Assembly (NCBI GenBank): GCA_017462485.1
Contig: JAFTRA010000049.1
Span: forward strand, 1-40,450
DNA from: Clostridia bacterium
GTDB taxonomy: Bacteria; Bacillota; Clostridia; Oscillospirales; CAG-272
Direction: 5' to 3'
DNA length: 40,450 nt
Positions 14,460 to 22,646 of the stretch are shown here, one piece after another. A program made the translations under genes and the position numbers. The notes under the pieces are model-generated. The model searched no databases. It was not told where the DNA came from and saw nothing but the letters and a program-made list of their open reading frames with translations. The first letter of the stretch is position 1; each line of letters opens with the position of its first letter.

Positions 14460-16526
14460 ATGGAATATTGCATAGGAGTTGACCTCGGCGGTACGAGCAT
14501 TAAAGTCGGTATCGTTGATAAAAGAAACGTAAAAATCATAAATTCGGGAAGTATCCCTACGAAAGCTCCGAGAGCTGCCGAGGATATTTCAAAGGATATA
14601 GTCAGACTTATAAACGGTCTTCTTGATGAGTGCGGGTACAGTATCAAGGATGCGCTTTGGATAGGCGTCGCAACACCCGGGATAGTTAAAAACGGCACCG
14701 TTATTTCGGCGGCTAATCTCGGTTGGAGTAACGTTCCGTTCGGAATGCTTCTTTCGAGAATGCTCGGAAGACCCGTTTTTCTTGCCAATGATGCAAACGC
14801 TGCCGCATACGCAGAGGCTATCGCGGGCGTAGGAAAGGGGAGGTCAACTCTCGCTATACTCACGCTTGGAACGGGAGTTGGCGGCGGTCTCGTTATAAAC
14901 GGAAAAATATTCGACGGATTTAACGGCTTTGCGGCTGAAATCGGTCATATGGTGATAAACGCGGAGGGAAGAGCGTGCGCCTGCGGAAAGCGCGGATGCC
15001 TTGAGGCGTATTGCTCGGCAACCGCTCTCGTAAAGGAAAGCCGACGCATAATGGGGCTTTACCGTGACAGTCTTATGTGGCAAATGTGCGACGGGGACGT
15101 GTCAAAACTAACAGCAAAAATGCCCTTTGACGCTAAGGCGGCAGGAGACGTTGCCGCAAGCCTTGTCGTAGATGATTTTATAGAAAATCTCGCTGTTGGA
15201 ATTTCCAACGTAATCAATATTTTTCAGCCCTCAGTCATTTGCATCGGCGGTGGAATCTCCGGGCAGGGAGATGCCTTGATGAAGCCTCTCTCGGATAGGG
15301 TTGAAAGACTTTCGTTCGGGCTTGCGCAGGGAAGAACCAAGGTAACCGTGGCTAAATTCAAAAACGATGCGGGTATTATAGGAGCGTCGCTGCTCGGCTT
15401 GCAGGAAAAGGATAGAAAGAATATGAGCTTTGCCGAAAAAATAAGCACTCATTTTAAAATAGAGGGTGAAATCGTATCCGCCGCTCCTTACGGAAACGGG
15501 CATATCAACGATACGTTTCTCATAAAAACGAGAGTAAACGGCGGCGATAGGCAATACATATTGCAGCGTATAAATAAAAACGTCTTTAAGGACCCCGAAA
15601 GTCTTATGAAAAATTTTGCCGTAATTACGGAATATCTTTCGGGCGTAATAGAAAAGGCGGGAGGAGATGCCGATAGGGAAACGCTTAGTCTTGTAAAGAC
15701 CTTTGACGGTAAGAATTACCTCTTGACGCCCGACGGGGACTTCTGGAGAATGATGCCGTATATAACCGACAGCGTTTGTTACGATAAGGTAGAGCGCCCC
15801 GAGCAGTTTTACGAAAGCGCCGTCGCATTTGGCAGATTCCAGCGTATGCTTGAGGGATTCCCGGCAGAAACTCTATATGAAACCATACCGAATTTCCATA
15901 ATACCCCAGATAGATATAATAAGCTTATGGAAGAGGTAAAAAGCAATAAGCTGAAAAGGCTCTCGTCGGCTCTTCCCGAGGTTGAGTTTGCAAAGGAGAG
16001 AGAGGAGTTTTGTAAGACGCTCGAGGTAGAGCGTAGAGAGGGAAGGCTTCCTATCAGGGTTACACATAACGACACGAAGCTTAATAACATACTGTTTGAT
16101 AAAAACACGGATAAGCCCATATGCGTGATAGATCTTGATACTATAATGCCGGGATATTCGGTAAACGATTTCGGAGATTCGATAAGATTCGGAGCCTCTA
16201 CCGCCTCAGAGGATGAGAGAAATCTTGACCTCGTGGATTTTGATATAGAGCTTTACGAGCTTTACGTTAAGGGCTTTATCGAGGGCTCCGGCGGAGCACT
16301 TACTGAGGGCGAGCTTAAGATGCTTCCCATAGGCGCGATTATGATGACACTTGAGTGCGGTATGAGATTCCTTACCGACTATCTTGCAGGAGATACTTAC
16401 TTCAAAACAAGCCGTCCGGGTCAGAATCTTGATAGAGCAAGAACGCAGTTCAAGCTCGTCGCTGAAATGGAAAAGAATCTAGATAAAATGCACGAAATTG
16501 TAAATAAATATAGTCGAAAGGTGTAA
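14460..16526 (+). CDS. Fusion of ROK sugar kinase and NahK-like N-acetylhexosamine 1-kinase
   Basis: 688 residues in two complete enzymes. Residues 1-317 are a ROK kinase: DLGGT (8-12), catalytic Asp111 in NDANAAA, LGTGVGGG, and the zinc site H163, C173, C175, C180 in EIGH...CACGKRGCLE. ROK kinases phosphorylate glucose, GlcNAc or ManNAc at C6. Residues about 322-688 are an aminoglycoside-phosphotransferase-fold kinase resembling bifidobacterial NahK: HNDTKLNN with catalytic Asp538 and DLDT (558-561). NahK phosphorylates GlcNAc/GalNAc at C1. GGAG precedes ATG 14460. NagB follows 3 bases later, so the operon is for amino sugars. An internal ATG at 15423 with AAGGA upstream might also make the second half alone. 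The exact substrates are inferred. Confidence 0.88.
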   Translation: MEYCIGVDLGGTSIKVGIVDKRNVKIINSGSIPTKAPRAAEDISKDIVRLINGLLDECGYSIKDALWIGVATPGIVKNGTVISAANLGWSNVPFGMLLSRMLGRPVFLANDANAAAYAEAIAGVGKGRSTLAILTLGTGVGGGLVINGKIFDGFNGFAAEIGHMVINAEGRACACGKRGCLEAYCSATALVKESRRIMGLYRDSLMWQMCDGDVSKLTAKMPFDAKAAGDVAASLVVDDFIENLAVGISNVINIFQPSVICIGGGISGQGDALMKPLSDRVERLSFGLAQGRTKVTVAKFKNDAGIIGASLLGLQEKDRKNMSFAEKISTHFKIEGEIVSAAPYGNGHINDTFLIKTRVNGGDRQYILQRINKNVFKDPESLMKNFAVITEYLSGVIEKAGGDADRETLSLVKTFDGKNYLLTPDGDFWRMMPYITDSVCYDKVERPEQFYESAVAFGRFQRMLEGFPAETLYETIPNFHNTPDRYNKLMEEVKSNKLKRLSSALPEVEFAKEREEFCKTLEVERREGRLPIRVTHNDTKLNNILFDKNTDKPICVIDLDTIMPGYSVNDFGDSIRFGASTASEDERNLDLVDFDIELYELYVKGFIEGSGGALTEGELKMLPIGAIMMTLECGMRFLTDYLAGDTYFKTSRPGQNLDRARTQFKLVAEMEKNLDKMHEIVNKYSRKV

Positions 16527-16529
16527 AAA

Positions 16530-17288
16530 ATGATTAAAATTTACTATTCAAAGAATAAAGAAGAAGCAGGAATGAAAGCGGCGCGCTGCGTAGCCGAAAT
16601 CGTAAATAGGAAAAAGAATGCGGTGCTTGGTCTTGCTACGGGCTCCTCTCCCGAGGATATGTATCTTGAGCTTGCGGCGATGTATCAGCGCGGTGAGGTT
16701 TCTTTCCGCGACGTAAGAAGCATAAATCTTGATGAGTATATCGGGCTTGACAAAAATCACGACCAAAGCTATGCGTATTTTATGCGCCACCACCTCTTTG
16801 ATAAGGTGGATATTGATATAAAAAATACTTATTTGCCTAATGGACTTGAAGCCGATTATGAGTACGAGTGCCGCCGTTACGATGAGCTTTTCAACTCTCT
16901 TGGCGGAGTTGACGTTCAAGTGCTGGGAATAGGTCTTAACGGGCATATCGGCTTTAACGAGCCGTCGGACTCCTTTACCGTTGGCACGTCAGCCGTAAGG
17001 CTTACCGATTCCACTATAAAAGCGAATTCAAGATTCTTTGAATCCGAAACGGACGTGCCAACTATGGCATTCTCTATGGGTATAGGTCAGATTATGGAGG
17101 CAAAGAAGATAATTCTTCTTGCAAATGGTGAGGCAAAAGCAGAAATACTTGAGCGCGCTCTTTTCGGTCCGGTTACACCAAAAGTTCCTGCGTCAATCCT
17201 GCGCTTCGCAAAGGACGTAGAGGTATATGCCGACGAAAAAGCGCTTTCGGTAATACTCGAAAAGCATTCGGAAAACGTAATACGGTAA
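16530..17288 (+). CDS. nagB: Glucosamine-6-phosphate deaminase
   Basis: 252 residues, normal for NagB. It converts glucosamine-6-phosphate to fructose-6-phosphate and ammonia in the cytoplasm. Conserved parts are LATGSSPEDMY (35-45), the catalytic base region SINLDEYIGL (64-73, with Asp68), GIGLNGHIGFNEP (133-145, His139) and SMGIGQIM. It lies 3 bases after the double-kinase gene with AAAGGTG as RBS, and its transcript ends at the hairpin 17297-17332. NagA, needed to deacetylate GlcNAc-6-phosphate, is not in this window. Confidence 0.95.
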   Translation: MIKIYYSKNKEEAGMKAARCVAEIVNRKKNAVLGLATGSSPEDMYLELAAMYQRGEVSFRDVRSINLDEYIGLDKNHDQSYAYFMRHHLFDKVDIDIKNTYLPNGLEADYEYECRRYDELFNSLGGVDVQVLGIGLNGHIGFNEPSDSFTVGTSAVRLTDSTIKANSRFFESETDVPTMAFSMGIGQIMEAKKIILLANGEAKAEILERALFGPVTPKVPASILRFAKDVEVYADEKALSVILEKHSENVIR

Positions 17289-17296
17289 ATTTCAGT

Positions 17297-17332
17297 GCGG
17301 GTTGACCGAAGGGTAAGGTCAGCCCGCGTTTT
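17297..17332 (+). terminator. Intrinsic terminator of the kinase-nagB operon
   Basis: GCGGGTTGACC (17297-17307) pairs with GGTCAGCCCGC (17317-17327) with one G-U pair, followed by GTTTTATG. It starts 9 bases after the nagB stop codon. Confidence 0.88.
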
Positions 17333-17406
17333 ATGTTTGAAGAAGCTTTTAGTTTTTACCCGATATGCTCCATTCTGAAAATATTTTTTAAAAAGTTTTA
17401 TAAATG

Positions 17407-17436
17407 TTAACACAAACCGCAAAAAATATGTTATAC
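17407..17436 (+). promoter_or_regulatory. Candidate promoter for the DUF5685 operon
   Basis: TTAACA (17407-17412), an 18-base spacer, TTATAC (17431-17436). It lies 38 bases before ATG 17474, which has AGGGAG upstream. Confidence 0.55.
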
Positions 17437-17473
17437 TTATTTGTAGTGTGAATATTTTGAAGGGAGACGCTGT

Positions 17474-18367
17474 ATGTTCGGTTACGTAAAGCCAAATCAC
17501 GCTGAGCTTTTGGTAAAGGAATACGAATTTTACAAGGCCGTGTACTGCGGTGTCTGCCGTTCTCTGAAAAAATGCACGGGTACTTTTTCAAACGTTCTTC
17601 ATAGCTATGACAGTGTGTTTCTGGCGCTCGTGAGAATGTTATATATTCCCGATTCGCAGATAGGCAGAGAAAAGCGCAGGTGCATAGCGCACCCCATAAA
17701 GCGCAAAAATATGCTAAAGCGTAACGACGCCACCGATTACACCGCAAAGGCATTTGCGATTTTAACCTATTATAAAATCAAGGACGATATATCCGACGAA
17801 AAGCTTTTAAAGAAAATGGCAACGGGTATCTTGAATCCGATATTTGCTTCCGCGAAGAATAAGGCTTCAATGAAAGAGCTTGCCGATACCTGCCGTGAAA
17901 AGCTTAATGCTATAACCGAGCTTGAGAAAAAGAAAACGGCAAGCGTAGATGAGCCCGCAAAGCTTTTCGGAGAGCTGCTCGGAGCGGTATTTTCGGGAGA
18001 GCTTTCGGGTGACGATAAGCTCATAACCTATACGCTCGGCTTCCACCTCGGTAAGTTTATTTACGCTGCCGATGCGGCGGAGGACTATGATAAGGACAGG
18101 CGCCGGGGTAGCTATAACCCTTACGTTGAAATGTACGGTGGGGCGGAGCTGTCCGACGAAAATAAAAGCACTATAAAATGCGCTCTCTTGCTCGAATGCA
18201 AAAAAATAGAATCGGCGGTAAATCTTTTGCCGTTCGGCAGACGCGCGATAATTGAGAACATAATAAACAATATAATATATCTTGGACTTCCGAAGAGAAT
18301 CGAATTTCTTGACGCCAAGGGCAGCGAGGATTCGGCAGCGGAAGAAGAGGGAAAGGTTTCAAAATGA
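17474..18367 (+). CDS. DUF5685 family protein
   Basis: 297 residues. It opens with MFGYVKP and the family pattern EYEFYKAVYCGVCRSL, whose C25-x-x-C28 looks like a metal or redox pair, followed by DSVFLALVRM. The rest is predicted helical, with acidic and Asp-Asp-like clusters (YAADAAEDYDKDRRRGSYNPY) that faintly recall diphosphate-binding helical enzymes. No signal peptide is seen. The stop overlaps the start of the J-domain gene (ATGA), so the two are translationally coupled, and this pairing is common in Clostridia. Function is unknown. Confidence 0.75.
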   Translation: MFGYVKPNHAELLVKEYEFYKAVYCGVCRSLKKCTGTFSNVLHSYDSVFLALVRMLYIPDSQIGREKRRCIAHPIKRKNMLKRNDATDYTAKAFAILTYYKIKDDISDEKLLKKMATGILNPIFASAKNKASMKELADTCREKLNAITELEKKKTASVDEPAKLFGELLGAVFSGELSGDDKLITYTLGFHLGKFIYAADAAEDYDKDRRRGSYNPYVEMYGGAELSDENKSTIKCALLLECKKIESAVNLLPFGRRAIIENIINNIIYLGLPKRIEFLDAKGSEDSAAEEEGKVSK

Positions 18368-19035
18368 GTAAACATACACACAAGGATCCCTTTGAGGTAC
18401 TCGGCATACAAAGAGGAGCTACCGACGAAGAGGTAAAGAATGCGTACAGAGCTCTTGCGAGAAAGTATCATCCCGATAATTACGATGACGGCAATCCTTT
18501 AAAAGAGCTTGCGAACGAAAAAATGCAGGAGATTAACACTGCGTACGATGAAATTCAGGAGATGCGCTCGTCTAACAAGGACGCATATCGCGGAAATAAT
18601 ACCTATTATCAGAATTACAGCGGAAGCAATTCGGGCTCGGGCGACCCTATATACGCAGAAATACGCACCGATATAAACAAACATCGCTTTGCAGACGCTG
18701 AAAGAAAGCTTCTCGATATTCCGTTCGCTTCAAGACCTGCGGAGTGGCATTATCTTATGTGCCTTGTCCTTATGAGCAGAAATAACGTAGGGGACGCTAT
18801 GCGTGAGCTTGAGGTTGCTTGCAATATGGAGCCTGCTAACGCAGAATACCAGAGAGCAAAGGAAATGTTTAATACCAATGCGCGCGGATACGGAAGCACG
18901 TATTACGGCTCAGCGTCGGGCGGAAGCTACCGCAGGAGAACAAGCAGCGACGAGGCTTGTGACTGCTGTGCTAACCTTATCTGTCTTGACTGCCTTTGCG
19001 AGTGCATGGGCGGTGACCTTATAGCCTGCTGCTAA
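18364..19035 (+). CDS. J-domain (DnaJ-like) protein with Cys-rich C-terminus
   Basis: 223 residues. Residues 8-70 form a J domain with the diagnostic His-Pro-Asp (36-38) that activates Hsp70 ATPase. After a Ser/Asn/Gly linker comes a helical repeat of TPR type (about 100-175: RFADAERKLLDI, EWHYLMCLVLM, GDAMRELEVACNMEP). The last 35 residues hold a dense cysteine cluster (CDCC, CLDCLCEC, CC) that may bind metal or sit at a membrane. It lacks the zinc finger and client domains of full DnaJ, so it is a specialised co-chaperone. It overlaps the DUF5685 gene by 4 bases and precedes a membrane protein by 4. Confidence 0.85.
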   Translation: MSKHTHKDPFEVLGIQRGATDEEVKNAYRALARKYHPDNYDDGNPLKELANEKMQEINTAYDEIQEMRSSNKDAYRGNNTYYQNYSGSNSGSGDPIYAEIRTDINKHRFADAERKLLDIPFASRPAEWHYLMCLVLMSRNNVGDAMRELEVACNMEPANAEYQRAKEMFNTNARGYGSTYYGSASGGSYRRRTSSDEACDCCANLICLDCLCECMGGDLIACC

Positions 19036-19039
19036 AGCT

Positions 19040-19591
19040 ATGAAACAGACTAAAAAAATAACCATCAGCGCTATGTGTATTGCGCTCGGGGTTTTGTTTA
19101 TGGCGCTTGGCTTCTTTATAGAGGTTCTCGATTTGACCGTGGCTGCGCTGTGCTCCTGCCTTATGGCGTTCGTCTTTATAGAGGTAGGCGATAAATACGC
19201 TATTGCCGTTTGGCTTGCGACGTCGATTCTCGGACTCGTATTCTTTACCGGGAGTCTCGTATGGGTTACCTACCTTTTGATTTTCGGTATCTACCCCATA
19301 CTCAAGGCGTATATAGAGAAGCTTAAGCGTCCGTTCTGGATACCGCTTAAGCTTGCGCTCTTTACCGTCTCTGCGCTTATCGTTATTCTTGCCTCGGAGC
19401 TTTTGCTCGGAATTCCTTTCTTTGGGGATACCGCGGGAATTCCTTTCTTTGAAAGTCATACAGACTTATTCAAGGTAATCGTTGTTATAGGTCTGATACT
19501 AGCTCTTTACGTTTACGATATCTTTATGACCGTAATGATAAGAGCCTATTTTTCGAGCTTCCGCAAGAGAGTTCAAAGCTTGTTGAAATAA
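19040..19591 (+). CDS. Predicted membrane protein, ECF S-component-like topology
   Basis: 183 residues with five or six hydrophobic helices and basic ends. The start KKITISAMCIALGVLFMALGFF followed by LDLTVAALCS resembles the first helices of ECF-type S components and YybS/DUF2232-like proteins, which carry a short amphipathic N-terminus and then small-residue helices. No substrate can be named. It follows the J-domain gene by 4 bases and is probably in the same transcript. Membrane location is safe; the family is not. Confidence 0.6.
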   Translation: MKQTKKITISAMCIALGVLFMALGFFIEVLDLTVAALCSCLMAFVFIEVGDKYAIAVWLATSILGLVFFTGSLVWVTYLLIFGIYPILKAYIEKLKRPFWIPLKLALFTVSALIVILASELLLGIPFFGDTAGIPFFESHTDLFKVIVVIGLILALYVYDIFMTVMIRAYFSSFRKRVQSLLK

Positions 19592-19594
19592 TCG

Positions 19595-19620
19595 AATGCG
19601 GAGTTCTTAAAACGCATTTT
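19595..19620 (+). other. Intergenic hairpin before rimO, weak terminator at best
   Basis: AATGCG (19595-19600) pairs with CGCATT (19613-19618) followed by TTG. A second overlapping pair, CATTTTG/CAAAATG, follows. Partial termination between the upstream genes and rimO is possible. Confidence 0.35.
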
Positions 19621-19659
19621 GTTCAAAATGTAAACTAAAGTATTAAAAAGGAAATAAAA

Positions 19660-20985
19660 ATGACGAAAGTTGGATTTGTTTCTCTCGGTTGCTCTAAAAA
19701 TTTGGTTGATACCGAGGTTATGCTTCGTACGCTTCACGATGCGGGCTTTGAATTAACGCCCGATGAGGCCGAGGCTGAAATAATCGTTATAAATACCTGT
19801 GGCTTCATAGAGAGCGCAAAGCAGGAGGCTATTGACAATATACTTGATTTGTCGGCTCTTAAAGCGGAGGGAAAATGCAAGTATATTATAGCGACGGGCT
19901 GCCTCGTTGAAAGATATCGGGAAGAGGTAATGAAAGAGCTTCCCGAGGTTGACGCGCTTATAGGAGTCGGAAGTCTTTCTCATATTGCCGAGGCATGCGA
20001 AGCTGTTATGAGGGGCGAAAAGTACGTATCCTTTGACGACAAGGAAAAATCGAAGCTCGGGGGGGAGAGAATTCTTACCACCGAAGAGCATACGGCTTAT
20101 CTCAAGGTCGCCGAGGGGTGTGACAATAAGTGTACCTACTGCGCAATACCTCTTATAAGAGGTAAGATGCGTTCAAGAAGCATCGAGGATATAGTTAATG
20201 AGGCAAAGGACCTCGAGGCACTTGGCGTTAAGGAGCTTAACCTTATAGCGCAGGACACATCACGTTACGGACTCGATTTATACGGAGAGTACAGTCTTGC
20301 AAAGCTCGTCAGAGCAATATGCGATAATACGTCTATACCGTGGATAAGGCTTCTTTATTGCTACCCCGATAAAATTACCGACGAGCTTATAGAAGAGATG
20401 CGTACTAACGACAGACTTCTTAAATATATGGATATCCCGATTCAGCACATATCCGATAAGGTGCTTTTGGGAATGAACCGCCACGGCGGCTCGGAGCTTA
20501 TAAGAAGCACTGTAAAGAAGCTTCGTGAAAGAGTTCCCGGAATAGTTTTGAGAACTACGGCTATGGTTGGCTTCCCCGGTGAGACCGAGGAGGATTTCGC
20601 AGAGCTTTGCGAGTTCTTAAAGGAAGCTAAGTTTGAGCATTTCGGCGCGTTTACATATTCTGCCGAGGAGGGTACTGTTGCGGCGACCTTTGAGGAAACC
20701 GCAGACCCCCAGACGAAGCAGGACAGATACGATATTCTTATGCAAACCCAGCTCACGATAAACGAGGATATCATAGAAAAGCAGGTAGGCAAGACTCTTA
20801 CCGTGCTTTGCGACGGATTTGATACCATAGCGGATATCTACTACGGCAGAACGTATGCCGATGCTCCCGACGTTGACGGAAGAGTATATTTCAAATCGGT
20901 AAAAAGAGTTAATCCGGGTGACTTTGTAGAGGTTGAAATTCACGAGGCTCTCGATTATGATTTAGTCGGTCAAGCTGTAAAATAA
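19660..20985 (+). CDS. rimO: Ribosomal protein S12 methylthiotransferase RimO
   Basis: 441 residues. A radical-SAM enzyme that adds a methylthio group to an Asp of ribosomal protein S12. The N-terminal UPF0004 domain has C11 (SLGCSKNLVD), C47 (NTCGF) and C81 (TGCLVE) for one iron-sulfur cluster. The radical-SAM cluster is in C154-x3-C158-x2-C161 (CDNKCTYC). A TRAM domain ends the protein (about 375-441). SLGCSKNLVDTE and AIPLIRGKMRSR are characteristic of RimO rather than MiaB. It is followed closely by pgsA, an order common in Firmicutes. Confidence 0.95.
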   Translation: MTKVGFVSLGCSKNLVDTEVMLRTLHDAGFELTPDEAEAEIIVINTCGFIESAKQEAIDNILDLSALKAEGKCKYIIATGCLVERYREEVMKELPEVDALIGVGSLSHIAEACEAVMRGEKYVSFDDKEKSKLGGERILTTEEHTAYLKVAEGCDNKCTYCAIPLIRGKMRSRSIEDIVNEAKDLEALGVKELNLIAQDTSRYGLDLYGEYSLAKLVRAICDNTSIPWIRLLYCYPDKITDELIEEMRTNDRLLKYMDIPIQHISDKVLLGMNRHGGSELIRSTVKKLRERVPGIVLRTTAMVGFPGETEEDFAELCEFLKEAKFEHFGAFTYSAEEGTVAATFEETADPQTKQDRYDILMQTQLTINEDIIEKQVGKTLTVLCDGFDTIADIYYGRTYADAPDVDGRVYFKSVKRVNPGDFVEVEIHEALDYDLVGQAVK

Positions 20986-21007
20986 TAAGACGATAAGGAG
21001 AAAGACA

Positions 21008-21610
21008 ATGAAAAAATCACCTATTCTGAACGTACCAAATATTCTTTCATTTATAAGAGTACTTTTAGTGCCCGTATTTGTGGCTACTATCCTCTTTATG
21101 AAGAACGTAAAAATCTGGGGCTTTATAGTTCCCGCGGTAGTTTATGCTCTTACCGCTCTTACGGATATGCTCGACGGTAAGATAGCGAGAAAATACAATC
21201 TCGTTACCGACTTCGGCAAATTCATTGACCCCCTCGCAGATAAGTTTATGGTTCTCGGCTCAATGCTCGCAATACTTGCGTGGATGTTTGAGAGAGGTCA
21301 GCATACTCAGGGTATGATATTCGTATGGCTTGTCCTTGTAATTCTGTTCCGTGAGCTTGCCGTAACCAGCTTAAGACTCGTTGTTGCAGGCAAAAAGGTA
21401 AAGGTTGACCTTGCGGCAAATATGATGGGTAAGCTTAAAACGGTTTCGCAGATGGTAGGCACGGTGCTTATCATTATAGAGCCTCTTATCTTCGGTAATA
21501 ATCACGTTATGTCCTACGTATGTATGGCAGTTATGGCGTTTACGACGATAGTTTCCGGCTGGAATTATCTTATGGGCTATCTTCCTCATATCGTGGCAAG
21601 CGAGGAATAA
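21008..21610 (+). CDS. pgsA: CDP-diacylglycerol-glycerol-3-phosphate 3-phosphatidyltransferase
   Basis: 200 residues, a membrane enzyme making phosphatidylglycerophosphate for phosphatidylglycerol synthesis. The CDP-alcohol phosphotransferase motif is complete: D53-x2-D56-G-x2-A-R-x8-G70-x3-D74-x3-D78. The start NVPNILSFIRVLLVP is typical of PgsA. About five membrane helices are visible. AAGGAG stands before ATG 21008 and rimO ends 22 bases earlier, so they are probably cotranscribed. Confidence 0.93.
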   Translation: MKKSPILNVPNILSFIRVLLVPVFVATILFMKNVKIWGFIVPAVVYALTALTDMLDGKIARKYNLVTDFGKFIDPLADKFMVLGSMLAILAWMFERGQHTQGMIFVWLVLVILFRELAVTSLRLVVAGKKVKVDLAANMMGKLKTVSQMVGTVLIIIEPLIFGNNHVMSYVCMAVMAFTTIVSGWNYLMGYLPHIVASEE

Positions 21611-21749
21611 GCTGCCGGAATAAAAACGAGATAGATATTGCATTTTGTCATTTTTTGCCTATTTGTTTTTTTCTTCTTTGTGAATAACTTTCTTTTCTTT
21701 TGTGGAAAATACAAGCAGTATTTCATATGAAAGGAAAGTTAAATTCAAA

Positions 21750-22457
21750 ATGGAAAAGAAATTTAAGTTCAGTGACAAAAACGCAGTTTCCAAGATAGTT
21801 TATCTTACGGTGATTGCAATACTCTGCGTCAGCGCTATCGTTATCGGTATCGTTGCGGCAAACAGCAGAAAGAAAACCGAGACGCCCGAGGAGCCTGACA
21901 CAAATCAGGGAACAAACGATGAAACGAACAGCGGAAATAACAACCAGGGCTCAACCGACGACAGCGGTAATAAAGAGGAGAACAAAACGCCCACCCTTAC
22001 CTTTGTAAGCCCCGTGACAGGAACTGTAATCAAATCTCACAGCACCACGGTTCCCGTATTTTCTAACACTCTCGACGAGTGGAGAATCCACACAGGCCTT
22101 GACATTTCCACCGAAGACGGAGCAGCGGTATCCGCTGCGGCAGACGGAGAGGTAACGAACGTCTATAACGACCCAATGCTAGGTCAGACTATCGAAATCA
22201 CTCATAGCGACACTCATAAGAGCTATTACTCGAATCTTTCCAGAGAAAATATCGAGTGTGCCGTTGGAGATAAGGTCACGGGCGGTACAGTCATCGGCTA
22301 CGTAGGAGATACAACAATCTCCGAGCTTGCCGACGAGCCTCATCTTCACTTTGAAATGAAGGTGTCGGGAGCATCGGTAAATCCTCTTGATTATTTCACC
22401 GAGGAGTCGAAGCTTGCATCACTCGGTATCGTATCGGGTGAGGAATCTGAGGTATAA
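21750..22457 (+). CDS. M23 family (LytM) peptidase, SpoIIQ-like
   Basis: 235 residues. One N-terminal membrane anchor (about 15-37), a low-complexity linker rich in Asn, Thr, Gly, Asp and Glu (about 42-80), then an M23 endopeptidase domain. The zinc ligands are present: H114 and D118 in HTGLD, and HLH (198-200) in PHLHFE. The anchor, linker and domain length match SpoIIQ of sporulating Firmicutes; the intact site is like Clostridioides SpoIIQ and unlike the degenerate Bacillus one. The frame is open to a GTG at 21702, but ATG 21750 has AAGGAAAG upstream and begins a typical anchor. It has its own terminator at 22494. The sporulation role is inferred. Confidence 0.8.
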   Translation: MEKKFKFSDKNAVSKIVYLTVIAILCVSAIVIGIVAANSRKKTETPEEPDTNQGTNDETNSGNNNQGSTDDSGNKEENKTPTLTFVSPVTGTVIKSHSTTVPVFSNTLDEWRIHTGLDISTEDGAAVSAAADGEVTNVYNDPMLGQTIEITHSDTHKSYYSNLSRENIECAVGDKVTGGTVIGYVGDTTISELADEPHLHFEMKVSGASVNPLDYFTEESKLASLGIVSGEESEV

Positions 22458-22493
22458 TTTTTAGTACTCGGCAAATATTTTAAGCCAAGCGAG

Positions 22494-22536
22494 ATGGGGA
22501 AGCAAGAACAACTCTTGTTTTCCCATTTTTTATTTT
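22494..22536 (+). terminator. Intrinsic terminator of the M23 peptidase gene
   Basis: ATGGGGAAGCAAGA (22494-22507) pairs with TCTTGTTTTCCCAT (22513-22526) with G-U pairs, followed by a long T run (TTTTTATTTTT). Confidence 0.9.
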
Positions 22537-22573
22537 TCGTCTAAATAGAGCGTCCGCAATTTGTAAATTTAGC

Positions 22574-22602
22574 TTGATTTTTGTCTTAGTATGTGTTAAA
22601 AT
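22574..22602 (+). promoter_or_regulatory. Promoter of homoserine dehydrogenase gene
   Basis: TTGATT (22574-22579), 17-base spacer, TAAAAT (22597-22602), 45 bases before ATG 22647. AAAGGAAAA is the ribosome site. No riboswitch-like structure is visible between them. Confidence 0.7.
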
Positions 22603-22646
22603 AAGATATTATAAATTTATGTCTTTTCAAAGAAAGGAAAATTAAA

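Noticed and set aside
14402-14863. 153-residue minus-strand frame over the ROK domain
   Set aside because: Antisense to a strongly conserved kinase domain; composition and lack of RBS mark it as a shadow.
21702-21749. GTG start for the M23 peptidase
   Set aside because: No ribosome site, and the extension puts 16 polar residues before a complete signal anchor; ATG 21750 has AAGGAAAG.
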